A DNA stretch of 64,000 nucleotides from NCBI GenBank assembly GCA_965153455.1, contig OZ234495.1, positions 12,954,875 through 13,018,874 of the forward strand. The letters are read 5' to 3'. Positions within the stretch are counted from its first letter, which is position 1, and every line of letters starts with the position of its first letter. This stretch comes from Sphagnum compactum. Its lineage: Eukaryota > Bryophyta > Sphagnopsida > Sphagnales. Under the pieces are notes generated by a model. That model ran no database searches and had not been told where the DNA came from. It saw only the letters and a list, made by a program, of their open reading frames with translations. The position numbers were made by a program, and so were the translations under genes. Below are positions 48,671 through 62,552 of this stretch, in pieces.

Positions 48671-51600
48671 ATAGTACACTATAAAGGTGGACCTATGTGC
48701 TTTTATTATGGGGAGTGCCCAATAATTTATTTTTTTAAATTGTGATGGGCCAATTAAAGTGGGTTTTTCAATAATTAATTAATTAATTAATTGGGTGTAT
48801 CCCCTAACTAATTAATAGAAGCAACAAATAGACATCCTTTTGCTTTTAATAACCAAGAAATGTCTCATAGTGGCAAAAGTGTGAAAGGAAAATCTCCTTG
48901 AATTTTTTTCTACCCTAATGGATGATCAAACTCATCATTCATGTGAAGGAATGGTGATTCCCTTAACAGTTCTCACCTTTTACAAGGAGGGGTAATTGTG
49001 TGATGGTGGTTGAAAACATGTATCAAATGTGGTACCTACTTATCTACCTTCTACATTGTAACCACTTACATTCACTACCTACTTGCTTATGATACTTACC
49101 CACTTACATAGTTAGTTACCTAGGTAAGGGAAGGGGAAAGTAGAAGGGTTTACATTATAAATTATCAAGATTATAACTCTATTGTGGTTCATTCACGACT
49201 ATTCCATAACATGTTTTCAATGGCATGGTGTATTAGTGGGTGGTAGGTCACAAAATGTAGGAAGTTGGAAGTTGGTGAACGCTTGATAAGTGGTTTTTGC
49301 ACCTTCCAATGAAAAATCAAACAATATGAACATCTCCAAAGTAAACCTATCTACCCAAAGGTGCAAAACGAGTTTACAAGTTGAAGGCGAGATGAAGGCA
49401 TTGTAAGATTGATGTGTTTCATTGCGATGTCTACTGAATAGCTTCCCCTCACACATTTGTCATGTTAAAACATAACATTTTCAAATAAAAACAAGAACAT
49501 GTGTGTCGTTTGCAAACCAAAAGTGCACCCAAGAGCTTTGAATTGTAATTGCATGAATGCATGTCTAATTCAACTTCTCCAAAATTTGGAGCCATTCTAG
49601 CTACGACTTTAGAAGGTGCTAACATTGCTTATTTTCAAGCACACACTAAAAAAACACAAGCTCCTTGTGCTTGGATGCACCTTTGGAATGCGCCATTGCT
49701 ATTTGCAACAAAATGTAATATAAATAAATAAATAAGGAAAGTGAACAAAAGAAGAACAAAAACACAAGAAAATGAGACAAAAGAAAAGGGAAGAAAATAA
49801 AATTCAAGGAAGATGATGCAAAAGAAGATTAAAATAATAATAACAAGTTGATAAATAATACTAAACACAAGAAGGGGAGGGGAAGAATAGAAGGGAACAA
49901 AATGATGAAGAATTAGAAAACAGAAAGAAAAAAGATTGAAGATAACAAAGGTAATGAAGAAGTTAAAAACTAAAAAACAAAAGAAAGGAAGGAAAGAAGA
50001 CATGTTTTGGTGATGTTGGACTTGTGTGGGGAACTCTTTAGCATTTTCTTCATCAAGTTGCCATTAAAGGTGTTTTTAGAGTACTACAAGGGACATGTTC
50101 TAAATGTTAATTATTCATGTGCCCTTCTAATTTATTCACCCAAGGTGAATATTCATGTATTATGTCATTTGCCCTTCTTGTTATCAATATGTTTAAGTTA
50201 TGATTTGCAAGTTTGGGGTACCTAATGGGAGTAGACCTTTCCACAATTGTACACCCATTAAACTACATACCTCTTTTCAACAAAGTTTTATAACAACATG
50301 CTCAATTTCATTATTAAAAAAGTCAAAAGATTGAAAGGAATCATGTACCAATAAAATGGAACAAATGTGAAGGTGCCATAAATGGATTTCACTTGTGTTT
50401 TTTTTAATTTTTTTGATGTTACCTTAGTGGCAATCGACCATAAAATGATTTAGCCAAATTTGGTTATAAACAAAAATGTGGAAACTAAAACAAATTTAAG
50501 CATATTTTTATGCTATTGGCTAGCTATTGGAACTTGGTGTAAAACTTGGTGATATTGTTTTTCAAAACTTGGGAATCAAAAGTTCCATAAAAAAATTTTA
50601 AAAATTATTTTTTGAAAAGCAAATTTGATACCAAAATTTTGCCCCAAAAAACAATATCAAATTTCACATCCTTCAAGGGAAGTTGGTGGAAGTTGGTGTG
50701 AGCTGATCAATTTCATTGTGTTTTTCCGAGGAGTTTGATTAATTTAGACTTTTGAACTTACTAATAGCACACATAACATGACACATGTCTAGCTAAGTTC
50801 ATGGTTTAAAATATTCAAATATTAAACAATGATGATAAATCAATTATCATTACACATTGAAAATGTGGAAGTGATGTTTTTGGGGTGTGAAATCTCTTAT
50901 TATGAAGCTACATCATGAAACCAAATAATTGATATTTCACTAGTTTTGCATTTCATATTGCATTTGGCAATTCCTTCATAGAGTTATAAGCACCAAAACT
51001 ATGGCGACTAACACACAAAAGACCTAAAGCAAAAAAAAAGAACAATCAAAAGGTAAAAGCTACAAAATTATAACAAGATGTGATGGAATGTAATCACAAA
51101 AATGTTTATAAAATTATGGCATGATATTTTTTCAAATAAAGGTAAAAGCTACAAAATTATAACAAGATGTGATGGAATGTAATCACAAAAATGTTTATAA
51201 AATTATGGCATGATATTTTTTCAAATATCCATTATGATTGAAAATTGAATGGCAATCAATAAATTTACTTATATCAACAAAAGTGAATACAAAATGAAAA
51301 TGTTGATCTATTTTGGAAGAAGATTTAAAGATTTATGGATTGACTTCATGAACCGCAAGTCTTGCAAGTTGATTTCAAAAATCACTATAGTTAAAGTGCA
51401 TGTCATTCTTTATCACCTTGTGTTATTGCCTCAAATCCTTGCATTGATAAATCATGGCATTCATTGAAGTCAAATGGAGTTGCGAGTTTGTTGCATTGTT
51501 GTGTTTTCAAAGAAAGGAAACACAATGGTGGGTCTAAAAGTAAACTGGAGGGCTCATAATTTCAACTTGAGGTTGAACACAAATTCAAACAAGGAGAGAC

Positions 51601-54600
51601 TAAAAGTTTGACAAATAAAAAATCAAACAAATATCAGTGGAAATATTACTAGTTCGTTTATCAAAAGATGATTCCAAATGAGACTCACATGAAAAGAAGT
51701 TTCACTATGAATTTGTCCATCTTGATGTAGGGCCTTTAAGTATTTTCAAAGATAAAAATGTACAAGTTTTGAAAACTTTTCATTCATGGTCCCAAAACAA
51801 TATGTTATAATAATTTAAAATGTTTATTGGAAACATGTTGGAAATGAAATGGATGAACAAATTCATGTTGCATGTGCCTATGGCCTAGGAAAGGTTCAAA
51901 CCTATGAGGGTGAATTCTAAATTAAGTCCTTGTTAAAATGTAGGTAATTTACTCAAAGTAAAGTCCCACACACAACACACATACCACAAGTATAAAAACT
52001 TACATCCTTGTGGATTAGGATCACCCATGCTCTTAAAGTGTGATCTTTATGTGAGTCACAAAGGGGAACTCATCAAATATGTTTTAAAAACTCACCTTAT
52101 GCAAATCATTCACCAAACTATACATAAGTTTCCTCGTGTGGATGTTTTGAATGCTTACACATTGATGGTAATTGTGATAAATCATCAAGTAGTAAAACTA
52201 GGATAAAGTTGAATGGATTAATAATATTGTGAAAAGATTTTTTTCGGCATTGTTCAATTACAGATTGAACAATGTTTGTCATTATAAACATTTCATTAAT
52301 CACAATTAAATTTTCATGTTTTAATGTCTCTAATGTTGTGCTTGGTTTTATGATTGTAATTAAATATCCTTTTACAAGTAGTTAAAACATTGAATGTGCA
52401 TTTTAAATGCATGCAGTGATAATTGTAAAGTAACAACTCTTTATTGTGGCTATGAAAAATACCTTCACAAAAAAATGTCTTTTCACTTCATGGGTGGACC
52501 TTGAAGTATGTGGAATCTTTTGTTCACAAAAATTAATAAATAAAATATGCACTTTTTGTTCTTCATTAATTGTTGATGTTTCAAATATATCATTGAAAGT
52601 ATGATGTGGAAAATCAACAAGAAAATGTTGATTTTCAAAATTGAGCATAATAAACTTTAATGGATATGAGACAGTTACATTTTGGATCTAAACATGGATG
52701 CAATTCTAACATCTTATTGTATTTCTTTTTTTTCATTTTCAAATAAAACTTGTGTTGCATATTGACGAAGAAATATTTGTAAAGATTCTAGATTTGGCCC
52801 TAAACCCTAAACCCTAAACCTTAAATTTAACATTCATATACATAAGATTAATGTATGTTATTTTTTAAAGTAAATTCCTTTCATCACAAAAGTGTAACAT
52901 ATTGCGAAAAAAACCTCTATTATTGTGAACTAAATGAAAATCATTATATATATTACTTCCTTTTAAATTACCCAATATATATGATTAATTAAAATGACTT
53001 TTATGCTAACATTAAATGTAGTTTCAACATTATGTAACACATTCAACATCCAAAGGACTTGAAAAAATTAACATGATAATAATTACCTTTACAAATCACC
53101 CCTTCCTCATTATTTCATGTCAATATTGTTCAAACAATGGGGCCCAAACATTTAATAATTGATGAATAATGTATCATTTTGCAAAGTGGAGGACCATTGA
53201 CCTTTTTGGCTCAAATTGGCATTTTATGAAAAGGTTCATTTGAAAGCATAAAGACAATGAGACTAAATTAAAGATATAATCATTACAAACTATTGAAATG
53301 AACTTACAATACATTAATAGTTTTCATGATTGTAAATTGCAACACACACCATGAAAACTCCAATAAAATATTTGCAAATTATAAAAATTCATCCTCAAGA
53401 CAAAAAAATTTGGAAACCAAAAATAACGTTTCCTATTTGTAATGAGTCAAGGTATCGACTTCAAGATTGATTGTTCTTGTTTATTCCCTAATGAACTTGT
53501 GTAAGTGTTCCTTAATGCAACAAAATTAAGTTCGTTGATTTAGATGAATGTAGATTTAAAGTGAGAATTTGGGGAACAAGTGATACTTCCAACATAAATG
53601 AGGAAAACATCATTTCAACATTTTGGGGTGTATGTAACAACACTAATCTTGTGCAACTCTAAGTATTTACTACCTTAGTTCTATATGTAAGCTATATTGG
53701 ATTTCCAAACGCAATAAGCTTCTTTTCATTTCAGACTAATTTCAATTCAACTAGGTCTCCTTTCATACATTGGATTTTAAATGGGTATGTAGATGGAAGA
53801 GGGTTTGGGGGGGGGGGGGGGGGTTACTTTGTTTTAAAAAGCGGGTAAATCATGATAATATTGGCAGTGTTATATGATGTTGATGTCATCCTTTTCCATG
53901 TGTTATGTGTTAGATTGTTGTGGTTGTTATTTAAATTTCATTGTATGTTGAAATTAATTAGTATATTGCAAGATGATTTTGTTGACTAATTTGGATGGTC
54001 ACTTGTATTTAGTTATTTTGAAAACTTCAAGTTGAAGGATGCATTTTTGGTGGGCTCCTATTGATTATATTCTACTATAAATATGTAGTTGTAAATTAAT
54101 GTGGCCATCTACTTTCATGACTCTTAACAATTGGGATTTTTGGTGAAAATTTGGGAAATATGAGGCTTCAAATGCATGGAGGGTTGTCTACAACAATTGA
54201 TGTCATGGATTTTTATTTTTTTTAATTCTTGATTTTACTTTCAATTTTATTTTGTCTTGGGGTGCATGGAGAGTAGTCATTTTATGGGCTTTCTTTAATT
54301 GGGAATATTATACTAGGTTGTCACCAACTTTATTGACTTCATCCCTTGTTATTATTTTGACATGGCAAAGTTGGCACATGGCATGTTGTTTAATTAGGAA
54401 ATATTTTGTTGCATCCCAAAAGGTAATGGATTGGTACATTCACTAATAGTATTATGTTTGACTAATTTGCAAGCTCCATGCAACACATGTAAATTTTTTG
54501 TCTATGATTTTCAAGGTGTATCTACCAGTGTCAACTAGGGTTAGCCTAGTTGGTTTGAAGGATATTAATACCTAGCCAATTCCAATTGGGGGACGAAGTA

Positions 54601-54693
54601 GTTGGGCTTATGTCCTACTAGTTCTTGGCCATACCCCCCACAGCTGATTAGGTTATATTATGTAATGTTATGTATGTAGGCCCAACGACTATC
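47811..54693. other. AT-rich intergenic desert
   Basis: No gene is supported. Notable tracts are (GT)n near 48643-48670, (AATT)n near 48773-48791, a purine-rich A/G strand at about 49735-50000, an isolated CCCTAAA triplet at 52799-52818, and a 17-G run at 53807-53823. Frames on either strand are low in complexity. Confidence 0.6.
51049..51226. repeat. Perfect 89-bp tandem duplication
   Basis: Bases 51049-51137 (beginning AAAGGTAAAAGCTACAAAAT) are repeated without visible change at 51138-51226. This marks a recent duplication within the AT-rich region. Confidence 0.9.
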
Positions 54694-56420
54694 ACTACAA
54701 GAAAACAAGGTTTTTTTATTGGGAAAATTGGTCAAAATGGCGGCCCCTATTTGACTTGACAAAGGTGCCATCTTGGACAAGTCGTTTTTGACACAACCAT
54801 TTTGACTAGGTTATTTTGGTGGTCTTTTTGGTTGGTTTTTTTTATTGTCTTTTTTACTAGTCAACAATATTTTGACATCAATTATATATGATTTAATTTT
54901 AAAATAATGATTAGATTATATATACTTATAATCATATTTATTTATAAAATTTATTAATGAATAAATCTAACCACCTACATTACCTAATAATTAATGTAAA
55001 AAATAAAATAAAATAAAATAATTTACCTATTTACCTTATTTAGCTTAGGCTAAGTGGCCAACCCTAAACCTACTTGTTTAGGTGGCCTAGGCTAGCTATT
55101 TAAATAACATAAAACTAAGGTAGCCTAGGAAACCAATGTTGTATGTGCGAGGACTAGAACTTTTCATCTTCACTTTGACGAATCAAGTATTTACCACTGG
55201 ACTATCACTTCAAAAGTTGAAAACTTTTGTCATCATGTTGTAATAAACTTGGTTGAATTTTTTGTTTTGATGTACATATTGTAACATTCATCAATGAACT
55301 TCAATATTTTTGTATTATTTATGTAAGTAGGAGGTTATAACATGTACCAAGTATCTACCTAAATAACACGTAGGTACTTACGCCTAATAAGTTACTATAT
55401 GCTATTAATTCAATTATTAAATAATTATTTAAAAAATATCAATGATTAATAATTGAATATTTCCTACGAACCACTAAATATTAAATATTAAATAATGATT
55501 ATTATAATTATTCAATATAAATGGTTTATTATTGAATGATTCCTATGAAGTATTAAATATCAAACATCGAATATTAGTAATATAATATTAATGAAAAATA
55601 TTTTAAAACTTAATTACTGGTTATTGATTATTTAATTAATATATATTATTGATATTGATTATCTACTATTTATTATTAATTACTGATTAATTGCTGATTA
55701 CTGGTTATTTAATATGAATTAATAATTATCAATTAATAAATAACAAATTACTATTTACAAACATCAGTTTAAAATAATCAATTATCAATAATTTTTAACA
55801 ATTATATATTGACTTCTATTGATTATTATAAATTACTATCAAATATTAACCCAAAAATTAAATAAATTTGATAATTTGATAATAATAATCAATCAATTTA
55901 CAAGTTGATGGATAAATTAATTATTGGTTATTAATTAACATTTATTTGGTGACTAATTAATTATAAATTATTGAACATCAACTATCAATTATCAATTAAT
56001 TAATGTATTAAATTTAAGTACCTACATGTGCTTAAAAGTAACATGTAGCAACCTATTAAATTTTATAATACCTATGAGGTGTAATATGCTCAACTTAGGG
56101 CTTACTAACTATGAACTTAGGTTTGGTATGTACTCTAGAAAAAATAAAGTTATAAGTTAAGTAGCCAAACTAATATGGTTGATTTGACTAAGGGTAAATC
56201 ATAATGACCAATTTGATTAATTATAAATCACAATGGTCATTAAGCATGGTCAATTTGACTAAACCTTGGTCATCTTGATGGACCTTTGGACTTTTAAACC
56301 AAACGTGTGGTTTGTTGCATGGTAAAAAAAGTCACTTTAATCAAATGTTTCACTCAAAAATAATTCATGTCTTTCATGTCATAGGCCTTTAATCAAAATG
56401 ACTATGACTGAACGCCTAGG
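54694..56420 (+). mobile_element. CACTA-type transposon end, probably a deleted non-autonomous copy
   Basis: CACTACAAGAAAACAAGG at 54694 matches the canonical terminal repeat of plant CACTA (En/Spm) elements. Subterminal short motifs typical of this class follow: GGTCAAAATGG, GTTTTTGAC and CATTTTGACTAGG (54746-54812). Related motifs (GACCAATTTGATT, GGTCAATTTGACT, ATCAAAATGACT) cluster again at about 56190-56405, suggesting the other subterminal region. I could not find the matching right terminus TTTTCTTGTAGTG, so the right end is approximate and may be eroded. The interior is extremely AT-rich with no transposase frame. Confidence 0.6.
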
Positions 56421-59090
56421 GTTGCAAATCCTGGGTCCTCTAGGTTTATGAGAACCCACTACCCACCCACATTAGTAACAATTATAAGCATGTGTGAGTG
56501 GCATAAACAACATCTATGGCTTACGTATGTCATTACTTTAATTAATTGGGTTTAGTCCTCTACAAGGAAGCAATAGGCCTTGATTTGTATCAAACAAACA
56601 GAACTTACAATAACAAATGGGTTTGATTTGAAATGTGTCACTAGTGGATGAAATAGTGATGGTTGCCAAGGATTACATTTTATTTCAATTATGGGTCTAT
56701 GGAAAAATCAAAATAATTTCACTAGTTTTTTATACAATCCACTATGATGGTCAATAGGTAGTGTTATAACTTTCAAAAAGCTTGATTATTTCCTCTTTGG
56801 TTAATTTGGAAATTCTTGAATTCTCAATAGAATAAGGTAATGTGGATGAACCATGGATGTGACATATTTACCAAATTCTATATTTCATCTACTAGCTACA
56901 CATATTAACATGTGAATGCATCACCATTTTAGTAATATAGGTTGCATATTTGATTATTTGTAATATGTCAAGAGGTCTAGAGACTATTTGGAGACAAACT
57001 TGGAAAATTAGTTAGAGAGAGAGCAATGATGTCTATAAACATGTCACATGTGGGGAATAGTTTTGTCCACTCTCATGGCTTCATATCATGATTGTTTGGA
57101 GGCCGCTTTTTTTTCATCAAAAAAAGGTCAATTGAGCAAAAATAAGCACATCCTATTTCACAAGCCTAATCCAATTTACAATAAATTTCTATCTATTGGT
57201 TTGGTTTGTTGTTTACCAAGGTGAAAGCTTTTACTATGCATAAAATGCAAGTGCCTCGAAGGAAAATGAAGATATAAATTCATTGAAAAAGATTTTTTAA
57301 ACTTTGTTTCTTATTCATATTATATGTCTTATCACATGTTTAAGTTAAATATTCTTCATTCAACAATTTGATTTAACTAATCACATTTGTGACCAATGTA
57401 CAAAGTTGAAAATGATATATATTTTTAATGTATTCATAGAAGGACATGCATTGCAATTCATAATATTGATCGAATGTTTTTACTTCCATTGTTAAAAATG
57501 TTGGGTTTCATGTTTTATTTGAGAAAACACATGCTCTTCCATTGATTTTTAAAAAAAAATTGTGTTGATAAACTGATATAACTTATTCATATATGAACTT
57601 CACATTTTGGTTAATGTTATCATTGTCGATCTCATTTTAACATATTTAATTTTATAAAATATTACTTTTTGAAAAATGACCATGAAAAATGCAATCAAGG
57701 GAAAAGAATGATGTAACAAAATTAATGCTTTGAGGATGTGTTATTTCTACTATAAAAATATTGAGATGCTAACATATGAATAGGTTTTGTCATTGATGCA
57801 TTAGCATCATGTGATTAATTAAAAACAATGAAGACATTTGTTTGTTAACCCACTTATTCATATTTTATAAGTAAAAGAATCAATGGGTTTACAAAGAATT
57901 CAAAGTTTCTTTATTTTGAAATGAATCATTGTTGATAGGAAGGTATTTTTTTCTAAATTTAGTTTTTCTTTATGATCATACATCCTTTTCATTGTTTGAT
58001 TTACTTGATGTGACTTGTATAATGTTTAAGGGACATAAGTTTTTTTTAAGTTCATTTCGATGAATCCTTGTTTATTTTTTGTATTCATTATTTGTATGCT
58101 TGTGCTTGTGGATGTTAGTTTTTAAAAAAAAAGTTGGTCCTTTTTTCATTCTTCATTTTCCGTTTTCTCATTAATATAAAATTTTGGTAGGGAGATTTAT
58201 TTTATTTTTTTGCATTTAATTTCTTTGCTCTTATTAAGTTTATCACACAATCACCTACAACCATATTTTCCACGTGCATAAAAATCATAGAAAAATAGCA
58301 CAATTTCAATTTATCATACATTTTTAATCATAATTTTTCATTGCAACTTGTAATGAAAAATTTCATGTAAATTTCTTGGAGTGAAAATAATTTTGATAAG
58401 CTAATTTGGAAAGTTCAAAAAAATTCAAGTGTTATGTAGATCCATTGTGGACCTCAAATTTCACCCTTTGTTCATGAATTGGAAGGCATTGACAACACAA
58501 AGAACGAATTGACAATTATATTATTATTTTATGTTGCATGTTCATTTTTTCATTTCAAAACCCAAGTGAAATTCAATTTTTTTCCCACAATGAAATTAAA
58601 AAATGCACCTTGAAATAAATTCAAACATATGACAATGTTTTTTTATACAAAAAATCAAATGCAAGATTAATTGAATAAATCAAATTTTCACATGACATAC
58701 ACAATTCACAATACACATACAACCAAAGATGAAACATACTTGTTTTTAAAGTTAGGATCATTCAAATAATTGAAGTCTAATTTTTATGTGAAAGTTCGTC
58801 ACATCCACTCCATTTTTTGTTTTATGTGATGAACCTTTAAGTTTGTCAAATGATATTTGTGGCAAATAACCCATTAATATTCAAATTTGTAACAAAATAA
58901 AAATTCAAGGTAATTTTTTAGTTTTCAAAATTAAAGTGTGAAACCTTGCAATTGAAAATCAAAATAATTTTTAAAAATTAGTTCCATGTTATTAGTTTTG
59001 TTCCATAAAATTAGTTTATGCTATTTGGTATCTCTTTCCTTATAATCTAATGTTTTGTCACAAATGAGGTCAAATTCATTGACTTTCATT
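56421..59090. other. AT-rich intergenic DNA, nothing recognised
   Basis: There is no exon-like composition, tandem array or terminal repeat pair that I can support. Confidence 0.55.
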
Positions 59091-61244
59091 TATGGGTTAT
59101 GAATTCCACCTCTAATGCCCAATTCTGGTGTTACATGCCCAATAGAAATGACACTAGAAACCTTTTACCTTTGAATGTTTGTAGGTATCTTGTTCAAATG
59201 CCCAAGCATTCATCAGTTGCATTGAAGGCATTGCTCAGATTGCACGATTTCAAAGTATCTGCCAGAACACATTATTCCCACTTTACATGAGTTCTTGTGG
59301 TGCAGACTTTAGAACCAGAGCAAGTCCAGGCATGTCTAAATTTTGCATCACTAAACCGCTTCTGTACATATCAAAGAAGACTGGACAACACTAGACTTAG
59401 CATTTTTAATAGGGCAGTGTTCCATCAATTCTCAACTGCACGTTCTCTTCTACTTCACAAACTGCCTCAATATCTAAAAGTGGTTTGACTCATGACATCA
59501 AAGTAAGCAATACAAGCTGAAAGCATTCAAGATATCCACAACTAGGATAGCTCATTAGTGCAAGTTGGGCAAAATTTGGCAGAAACATGAATTCTCTTTG
59601 TCCTGTGCTCTATTTTCCATAAAGAAGCATGAAGGAGACAGCACCCTTTTCTGCAACCTAAACACTGGACAGTGCCCAATTGCAATTTTGACATTCTAAT
59701 GACCTCAATCATGAGACATATTCACTAATCTTGCTTCTCTTTTCAAAGACATGACAATTGAGGTTCACTACATCCATGCAAACCCTCATTAGGGTACCTT
59801 TCAAATGCTATCAGTTGACACCCGAGCAAGCTTGCTTGGAGTCCACAATGCTTTGGCTGCTCCAACTAGAACCCTAGCTGCAGAAGCATTATAAGCATGA
59901 GCACAGCAGAGTTACATGACCATACTCCTGAAACATGATAATGCCACCAATTGCACACACCAACAGAAGTGATTGCCAAGCATCCAACAATGCTCCTAAA
60001 GTTCAAATTTGAAGAACCTTGGCACTGGCAACCATTGTGTGCTTGCTTGTTGTGGTCCTGCTGATTCTTCTACATGCAAATGTGAGGGGGCATTATTCCA
60101 CCACAACTAGTATACCTCAAAAAGAAATTCACCAACCTATCGGTCAAGAATAGCATATCAGCTCCTAAGTGCAACAAGAACAAGCTGCAGCAAATCAACA
60201 ATTACACTGACCACCAGATAATTATTAGTGGCCAACAGCACTTTATCCTCTTCATCATCCACATATTGTTAAGGCAGATCATACCTGATCATACAAAATG
60301 AAGGATATATTGACCAACCATGGAGCTGCATCAGACACAGAAACGATCATATCCAACCAGGTATGAAGACTGCAAGAGGTAGCACACAAAGACCCCAGAG
60401 ACTGCACTCAGTGACTGTCATCATCACCCTCTGTAACTTCTAGAGCCAAAGTCAAATCCTGAAACTCCTGAAGCATATTCCTTGCCAACTGCCCACTTTA
60501 TTCACTCTACTAACACAAATAAGAACAAATAGATGACACACAACAAATTGAACATCTCCTGCAGGTGTGACAAAAGCATGTGATGAACATTCAAATAAAG
60601 CTCTTGCAAAGTTTGAGATTGAGAATTCAATTCAGTAAGACAAAATACATGACAGTAACACATTACAATAATCCAAACTGAAGAGATGATGTTGATGGCT
60701 CTGAATGGTAGAGGGTACCTTGCAGCCAGCAAGAGATAACCCAGAAGTTTGCCAAAGGATAGGAAAACAACCAAGTTGTGGTGTAGTCAAAAGGATTCAA
60801 ATTTTGTGAAGGTGAAACAACCAACCAATTTATTCATCTCTCAACCTTGAAAGCACATATGGAAGCATAACCAAGGCAACTGTACACGTTTTCAATGGTA
60901 CAACTACTTCTAGTGTGTTAACCCTGAGAAAGGCTTGGTCTACCTCATGGTGTGCCAAGAATGGTACATCTACAGCTAGTTGAGGCTGCAGGCACATTGA
61001 CACCAAACTACACAATGTACAAGTCACCATTCTGTGGTCTTTGTCATACATCACTCATGCACAAAGAGCAAGAAGAAAAACAATAAGATGAAGCCCAATT
61101 GCTTCTGTCCATTGAAACTGTCTACAGTAGCCCCCAGAAGAGATTAAAAGGTGGCTAGAAGAGAGAGAAAAACAAGCACTGAAAAAACTTACAAGACAGA
61201 TTGACAAAAAAGGTAACTGTGGGAAAGACAAGAAGGTGCAAGAG
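59091..61244. other. Gene-like composition downstream of bZIP, no gene recognised
   Basis: G+C rises markedly compared with the region to the left, as it does around the real genes. Frames of 60-90 codons at 59099-59488 (+) and 60502-61054 (-) match nothing I know and have no convincing splice linkage. It may be the 3' untranslated region of the bZIP transcript, a noncoding transcript, or a decayed gene. Confidence 0.4.
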
Positions 61245-62552
61245 CTAAGGAGTGATTAATGGTTGCTGCCAAGCCTCATCCTCACACCCACCAGATCGCA
61301 GGCTAAGGTGCAAGGGTGCTTGATCCAAATGTGAAGCAGGACCAGGGTGATGGGCCTCAGTAGTCTGCTGCAGACGTTGAAGCCGCTGGGTGAGATCCAC
61401 GACATGTGATTGGAGGACTCGATTCTCATTTGACAACTGGGCATATTGCTGGGAGGCAAGGCTAAAGCGATTGAGCATGTGATTATTTTCTGCCCGGAGG
61501 TGTGCAACATGTGCTCGCAACTCATCCAGATGCTGCTGTTTCCGAAGCCGAGATCGGCGAGCTGATTCTCTGTTTGACAGCATTCGCTTCTGCTTCCTCT
61601 CATCTACCACCAACTGCTCATCATCAGACTCAGAATTGAAATGACCACCAGTATCTGAATTGCCTTTACCTGAGCTTGAGTTTGTGCCAACTCCCATTCC
61701 ACTTCCCATCGCATGACTGTCATGCCGTTTTGGTGACTCAGGAACAACACCTGATAAAGAATTTGGAGGACTGATGTCAGCAGAAATTGACCCACTGTCT
61801 ACTTTAGAGACATGTGCTACTGCTGCTGCAGAGCTCCTAGTATCAGCAGCAGCTGCTAGAGTTCTTCCTACTGCTTCTGTGGATCTTTCCGTGCTGATAG
61901 CGTCTTTACTCTTTTCTGCTGCCACACTCCACCGTGAAGGAAACAACACACCCTCCCTAGAGCTGGGAGCAGTCCGAATTTCAGGCTCTCTACCACCAGT
62001 TCTCAGGATGGCCGTACTTCCGGATACAGCCGAGTCTGCAAAAGTTTTTAATAGCAGCCAGTCAACTCCAGACGATTAGGTTGGAACAAATCTGCAATAC
62101 CAGCAGCTATCTGCACAAGAAACACTACACAACCAAACGACCAAACCTGCGGGGAGAGAGAGAAAGAGAGAGGGAACAAAAACAAGATGCTTACCTCCGG
62201 AAGCTGCACTTGCCGCTACAGCAGAGTGACGCGTCCCGATGGCCCCACCCTGGTCACTCCCTTCCTTCAATGCTGCAACTCCAAACCCGGGCACGCTGCT
62301 CCCGCTTCCGTCACCACCACCGCCGCCAACAACAACACCCGCCCCTCCTCCTCCTCCTCCTCCTCCTCCTCCTCTGGTAGCCGTTGTTACTCCTTCTCTG
62401 GCGTTGTTGTTCAACCGGTTCTCAGACGACTGGACATCGAGTCTGTACATTGGCGCAAACAGATCGTCCACAGATGGAGCACGATGCATACCAGATCTGC
62501 TCTCTGAAGATACTCCTCCATCGTGGACTGCCGACTGCTCCGTTGCTTGCAT
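61245..62552 (-). CDS. bZIP transcription factor (S/C-like basic region)
   Basis: This nuclear DNA-binding protein dimerises through a leucine zipper and should bind ACGT-core sites. Exon 1 is 62552-62195 and exon 2 is 62035-61245. The junction is GT..AG with a split Asp codon, giving 382 residues. Exon 1 has GMHRAPSVDDLF at 21-32, a short motif of a kind seen near the N-termini of some plant bZIPs, and a Gly run at 61-70 encoded by (CCT)n on the plus strand. The basic region is at about 264-283 (KQKRMLSNRESARRSRLRKQ) with the invariant Asn-x7-Arg. The zipper follows with heptad Leu/Val to about 340, ending VVDLTQRLQRLQ. The basic region and zipper resemble group S/C. The presence of an intron is unlike typical intronless S1 genes. 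Met1 is the first ATG in frame. Confidence 0.88.
62345..62374. repeat. (CCT)n coding microsatellite in bZIP exon 1
   Basis: About ten CCT triplets encode the poly-Gly run of the bZIP protein on the minus strand. A second shorter Gly run (76-80) is nearby. Confidence 0.85.

Noticed and set aside
49635-50003. 122-codon minus-strand frame that looks like a membrane protein
   Set aside because: It is the antisense of a purine-rich low-complexity tract. The Phe/Leu/Ile-rich composition follows from base bias.
52799-52820. CCCTAAA triplet as a promoter telobox or telomere
   Set aside because: It is only three units in an AT-rich desert with no gene start nearby, so I treat it as an isolated microsatellite.
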